Shown: piece by piece, positions 61,744 through 64,000 of the stretch
Position numbering within the stretch: the stretch's first letter is position 1
How the letters are laid out: each line of letters opens with the position of its first letter
Assembly: GCF_000412335.2 (NCBI RefSeq)
Contig: NZ_KE161030.1
Span: forward strand, 3,712,626 to 3,776,625
Direction: 5' to 3'
DNA from: Cedecea davisae DSM 4568
GTDB taxonomy: Bacteria; Pseudomonadota; Gammaproteobacteria; Enterobacterales; Enterobacteriaceae
Length of the DNA stretch: 64,000 nt
Program-made: the position numbers and the translations under genes
Notes under the pieces: generated by a model
The model's database searches: none
What the model saw: the letters and a program-made list of their open reading frames with translations, nothing else
What the model was told of the DNA's origin: nothing

Positions 61744-62949
61744 ATGACAGCATTTAACCCCGCCCACTTTCGCGCCCAGTTTTCGGCGCTGGCAGACTCA
61801 GGCGTCTATCTCGATAGCGCGGCAACTTCGCTTAAACCTCAGGCCGTAATCAACGCCACCCGGCAGTTTTACAGCCTGAGCGCGGGTAACGTTCACCGCA
61901 GCCAGTTCCCGGAGGCACAGCGCCTTACCGCTCACTACGAAGCCGCGCGCGACCAGGTTGCGCGGCTGATTAATGCACAAAGCGGTAAGTCCGTGGTCTG
62001 GACACGAGGAACCACTGAAGCCATCAATCTGGTGGCGCAGTGCTACGCTCGCCCTCGTCTTACCGCCGGGGACGAAATCATTATCAGCGAAGCCGAGCAT
62101 CACGCCAATTTCGTGCCGTGGCTGATGGTTGCCGAACAAACGGGCGCTCGGGTGATAAAACTCCCGCTGGGAAATGACCTGCTGCCCGATCTCAACCAGC
62201 TTCCAACGCTTATCAATGAGCGCACCCGTATTCTGGCTCTGGGGCACATGTCCAACGTCACCGGCGGCTGCCCGGACCTGGAAAAAGCCATTACGCTTGC
62301 CCACGCTGCCGGAGCCATTGTGATGGTCGACGGCGCGCAGGGCATCGTTCACTGCCCGCCGGATGTTCAGGCGCTGGACATCGACTTTTACGCATTTTCC
62401 GCCCATAAACTCTATGGCCCAACCGGCATCGGCGCGCTGTACGGCAAACCCGAGCTGCTCGAGCAGATGTCACCCTGGCTCGGGGGCGGCAAAATGATTA
62501 CTGAAGTTTCGTTCGAGGGCTTCAAAACCCAGCCGGTGCCTTATCGCTTTGAAGCAGGGACGCCGAACGTAGCGGGCGTTATCGGGCTCAGCGCGGCGCT
62601 GGAATGGCTTGAAGAGATTAATCTGCACGAGGCTGAAAGCTGGAGCCGCAGCCTGGCAACGCTTGCCGAAGCTGAACTGGCTAAACGCCCCGGCTTTCGC
62701 AGCTTCCGCTGCCAGGATTCAAGCCTGCTGGCATTCGATTTTGCGGGCGTACACCATAGCGATTTAGTTACGCTGCTGGCGGAGTCCGGCATTGCCCTGC
62801 GCGCCGGCCAGCACTGCGCCCAGCCGCTGATGGCTGCTCTCGGCGTTAGCGGCACGCTTCGCGCCTCTTTCGCCCCCTACAACACTCAGCAGGACGTGGA
62901 ACACCTGGTACAAGCCATCGACCGCGCCCTCGACATTCTGGTGGACTAA
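61744..62949 (+). CDS. csdA: Cysteine desulfurase CsdA
   Basis: 401 aa, the E. coli length. A PLP enzyme that removes sulfur (or sulfinate) from cysteine and passes it to CsdE. The PLP lysine is in AFSAHKLYGPTGIG, the catalytic cysteine in RAGQHCAQPL (about residue 358). ATG at 61744 follows TTGAGGATC; 17 codons of open frame upstream have no homology. csdE begins immediately after its stop. Confidence 0.97.
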   Translation: MTAFNPAHFRAQFSALADSGVYLDSAATSLKPQAVINATRQFYSLSAGNVHRSQFPEAQRLTAHYEAARDQVARLINAQSGKSVVWTRGTTEAINLVAQCYARPRLTAGDEIIISEAEHHANFVPWLMVAEQTGARVIKLPLGNDLLPDLNQLPTLINERTRILALGHMSNVTGGCPDLEKAITLAHAAGAIVMVDGAQGIVHCPPDVQALDIDFYAFSAHKLYGPTGIGALYGKPELLEQMSPWLGGGKMITEVSFEGFKTQPVPYRFEAGTPNVAGVIGLSAALEWLEEINLHEAESWSRSLATLAEAELAKRPGFRSFRCQDSSLLAFDFAGVHHSDLVTLLAESGIALRAGQHCAQPLMAALGVSGTLRASFAPYNTQQDVEHLVQAIDRALDILVD

Positions 62950-63393
62950 ATGAGCAATATTTTATTAGCCGGGCATCCTTTTGGCTCCGCCGTGAACGAA
63001 GAAACTTTGCTCTCCACGTTTGCCGCTTTGCAGCAGTGGGAAGACAAATATCGCCAGTTGATCCTGCTCGGCAAGCAGCTTCCGGCGCTGCCTGACGAGT
63101 TAAAAAACGAGAGCATTGAAATCAGCGGCTGCGAAAACCGCGTATGGTTGGGCTATACCCGCCAGCCTGACGGCACGCTGCACTTCTACGGCGACAGTGA
63201 AGGAAGAATTGTACGAGGATTGCTGGCGGTGTTGCTGACCGCAGTAGAAGGGAAAACCGCCCGGCAGCTGTTGGAGAAAGATCCGCTGGAATTATTCGAC
63301 CAGTTGGGGCTGCGCAACCAGCTCAGCGCCTCACGCAGCAGCGGTCTTGCCGCGCTGGCAGCGGCCGTTCAGCAGGCCGCGCGCCAGGCGTAA
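62950..63393 (+). CDS. csdE: Sulfur acceptor protein CsdE
   Basis: 147 aa, the E. coli length. A SufE-like protein that accepts persulfide from CsdA on Cys61 in [12 protein letters not shown] and hands it on, including to TcdA/Csd[19 protein letters not shown] and [13 protein letters not shown] are family blocks. Its ATG is adjacent to the csdA TAA. It is convergent with tcdA, whose stop is the next base. Confidence 0.97.
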   Translation: MSNILLAGHPFGSAVNEETLLSTFAALQQWEDKYRQLILLGKQLPALPDELKNESIEISGCENRVWLGYTRQPDGTLHFYGDSEGRIVRGLLAVLLTAVEGKTARQLLEKDPLELFDQLGLRNQLSASRSSGLAALAAAVQQAARQA

Positions 63394-64000
63394 TCAGGCG
63401 GCGGTTCGCGCCGCTTTCGCCATCATCTTCTTCAGCACATGGGACACCGCCACGAAGCCAAAGCTGGCGGTAACCATAGTTGCCGCGCCAAAGCCGGAGG
63501 CGCAGTCCATACGCTTTGGCCCTTCAGCGGTGCTTTTCATCGCACAGACCGAGCCATCGGCCTGAGGGTAAACCAGCGCTTCGGTTGAAAATACGCAGTC
63601 CACGCCCAGCTTTCCTTTGCTGTTCTTCGCCACGCCAAAATCACTTTTCAGCCGCTCGCGCAGCTTGGCGGCAAGCGGATCCTGAATCGTTTTTGCCAGA
63701 TCGGTCACCTGGATCTGCGTAGGATCGATCTGCCCGCCCGCTCCACCGGTAGTCACAAGCGGGATCTTATAGCGCCGACAATAAGCTATCAGTGCGGCTT
63801 TAGGCCGAACGCTATCAATTGCGTCAATAACATAGCTGAATCCCTGACTAAGCAGCTCCGCTACGTTTTCCGCGGTGATGAAATCATCAACCACCGTAAC
63901 CCGGCACTCGGGATTAATCTCTTTAATGCGCGCGGCCATGACTTCGGTTTTTGCCTGACCAACGTTATCCCGCAGAGCATGGATTTGGCGGTTGGTGTTA
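63394..64000 (-). CDS. tcdA: tRNA threonylcarbamoyladenosine dehydratase TcdA (5' end cut by the window)
   Basis: The C-terminal 202 residues of an E1-like enzyme (E. coli 268 aa) that dehydrates t6A37 to the cyclic form ct6A in ANN-decoding tRNAs. Visible from NTNRQIHALRDNVGQAK (ATP-binding region) through VIDAIDSVRPKAALIAYCR, TTGGAGGQIDPT, the cysteine segment VDCVFSTE and a C-terminal ...SHVLKKMMAKAARTAA. The Met-led frame at 63939 is internal; the true start lies beyond 64000. CsdE and TcdA are known partners. Confidence 0.96.
   Translation of the reverse strand, partial: NTNRQIHALRDNVGQAKTEVMAARIKEINPECRVTVVDDFITAENVAELLSQGFSYVIDAIDSVRPKAALIAYCRRYKIPLVTTGGAGGQIDPTQIQVTDLAKTIQDPLAAKLRERLKSDFGVAKNSKGKLGVDCVFSTEALVYPQADGSVCAMKSTAEGPKRMDCASGFGAATMVTASFGFVAVSHVLKKMMAKAARTAA

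Overview
This window is chromosomal DNA from a member of the Enterobacteriaceae. Almost every gene has a full-length counterpart of near-identical length in E. coli. The order csrA-alaS-recX-recA-pncC ... mutS/rpoS-nlpD-pcm-surE-truD-ispF-ispD-ftsB-ygbE-cysCND-iap-cysHIJ-queD-queE-eno-pyrG-mazG-relA-rlmD-barA ... yqcA-truC-yqcC-csrB-syd-queF-ppnN-sdaCB-xni-rlmM-ygdD-gcvA-gcvB-ygdI-csdAE-tcdA follows the E. coli 58-63 min region. The genus cannot be fixed by eye. A second TrpRS next to mltB, a second zinc ABC importer, a stand-alone terC and a ramR-romA-ramA-like locus suggest a relative of Klebsiella, Enterobacter or Cedecea rather than Escherichia. No phage, IS element, CRISPR array or plasmid signature was seen.

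Layout. 1-1043: 3' part of a serV-argV type tRNA operon with a GC-discriminator promoter, then csrA. 1044-6052: alaS, recX, SOS-controlled recA and pncC. 6148-8787: a zinc importer operon (39-aa membrane peptide, ATPase, permease, binding protein) behind a near-consensus Zur box. 8879-14001: an accessory stretch with mltB, a second trpS under a Trp-codon attenuator, a HAD phosphatase, terC with a hairpin over its ribosome binding site, and an unrecognised gene. 14273-17920: mutS and rpoS directly convergent. 17978-23688: nlpD, pcm, surE, truD, ispF, ispD, ftsB and ygbE. 23739-32451: sulfate assimilation (cysCND, cysHIJ) around iap, with no CRISPR-Cas. 32754-38173: queD, queE, a transplanted adhP, eno and pyrG. 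38399-45692: mazG, relA (no mazEF), rlmD and barA. 45689-47940: ramR/romA/ramA. 47988-63393: flavodoxin, RNA-modification, serine catabolism, the sRNAs csrB and gcvB, and sulfur transfer (csdAE). tcdA runs off the right end.

Circuits. The window holds several parts of the Csr network: CsrA, the sensor kinase BarA, and the CsrA-sequestering RNA CsrB with an upstream UvrY-type palindrome. Stress control is represented by recA/LexA, relA, mazG and rpoS. The rpoS copy carries what looks like a compensated double frameshift that changes six residues of region 3.2. Main candidates for new biology: the Trp-Trp leader/attenuator before the second TrpRS, the unannotated 39-aa ORF in the zinc operon, the terC 5'-UTR hairpin, the rpoS double indel, and the orphan gene at 13285-14001.
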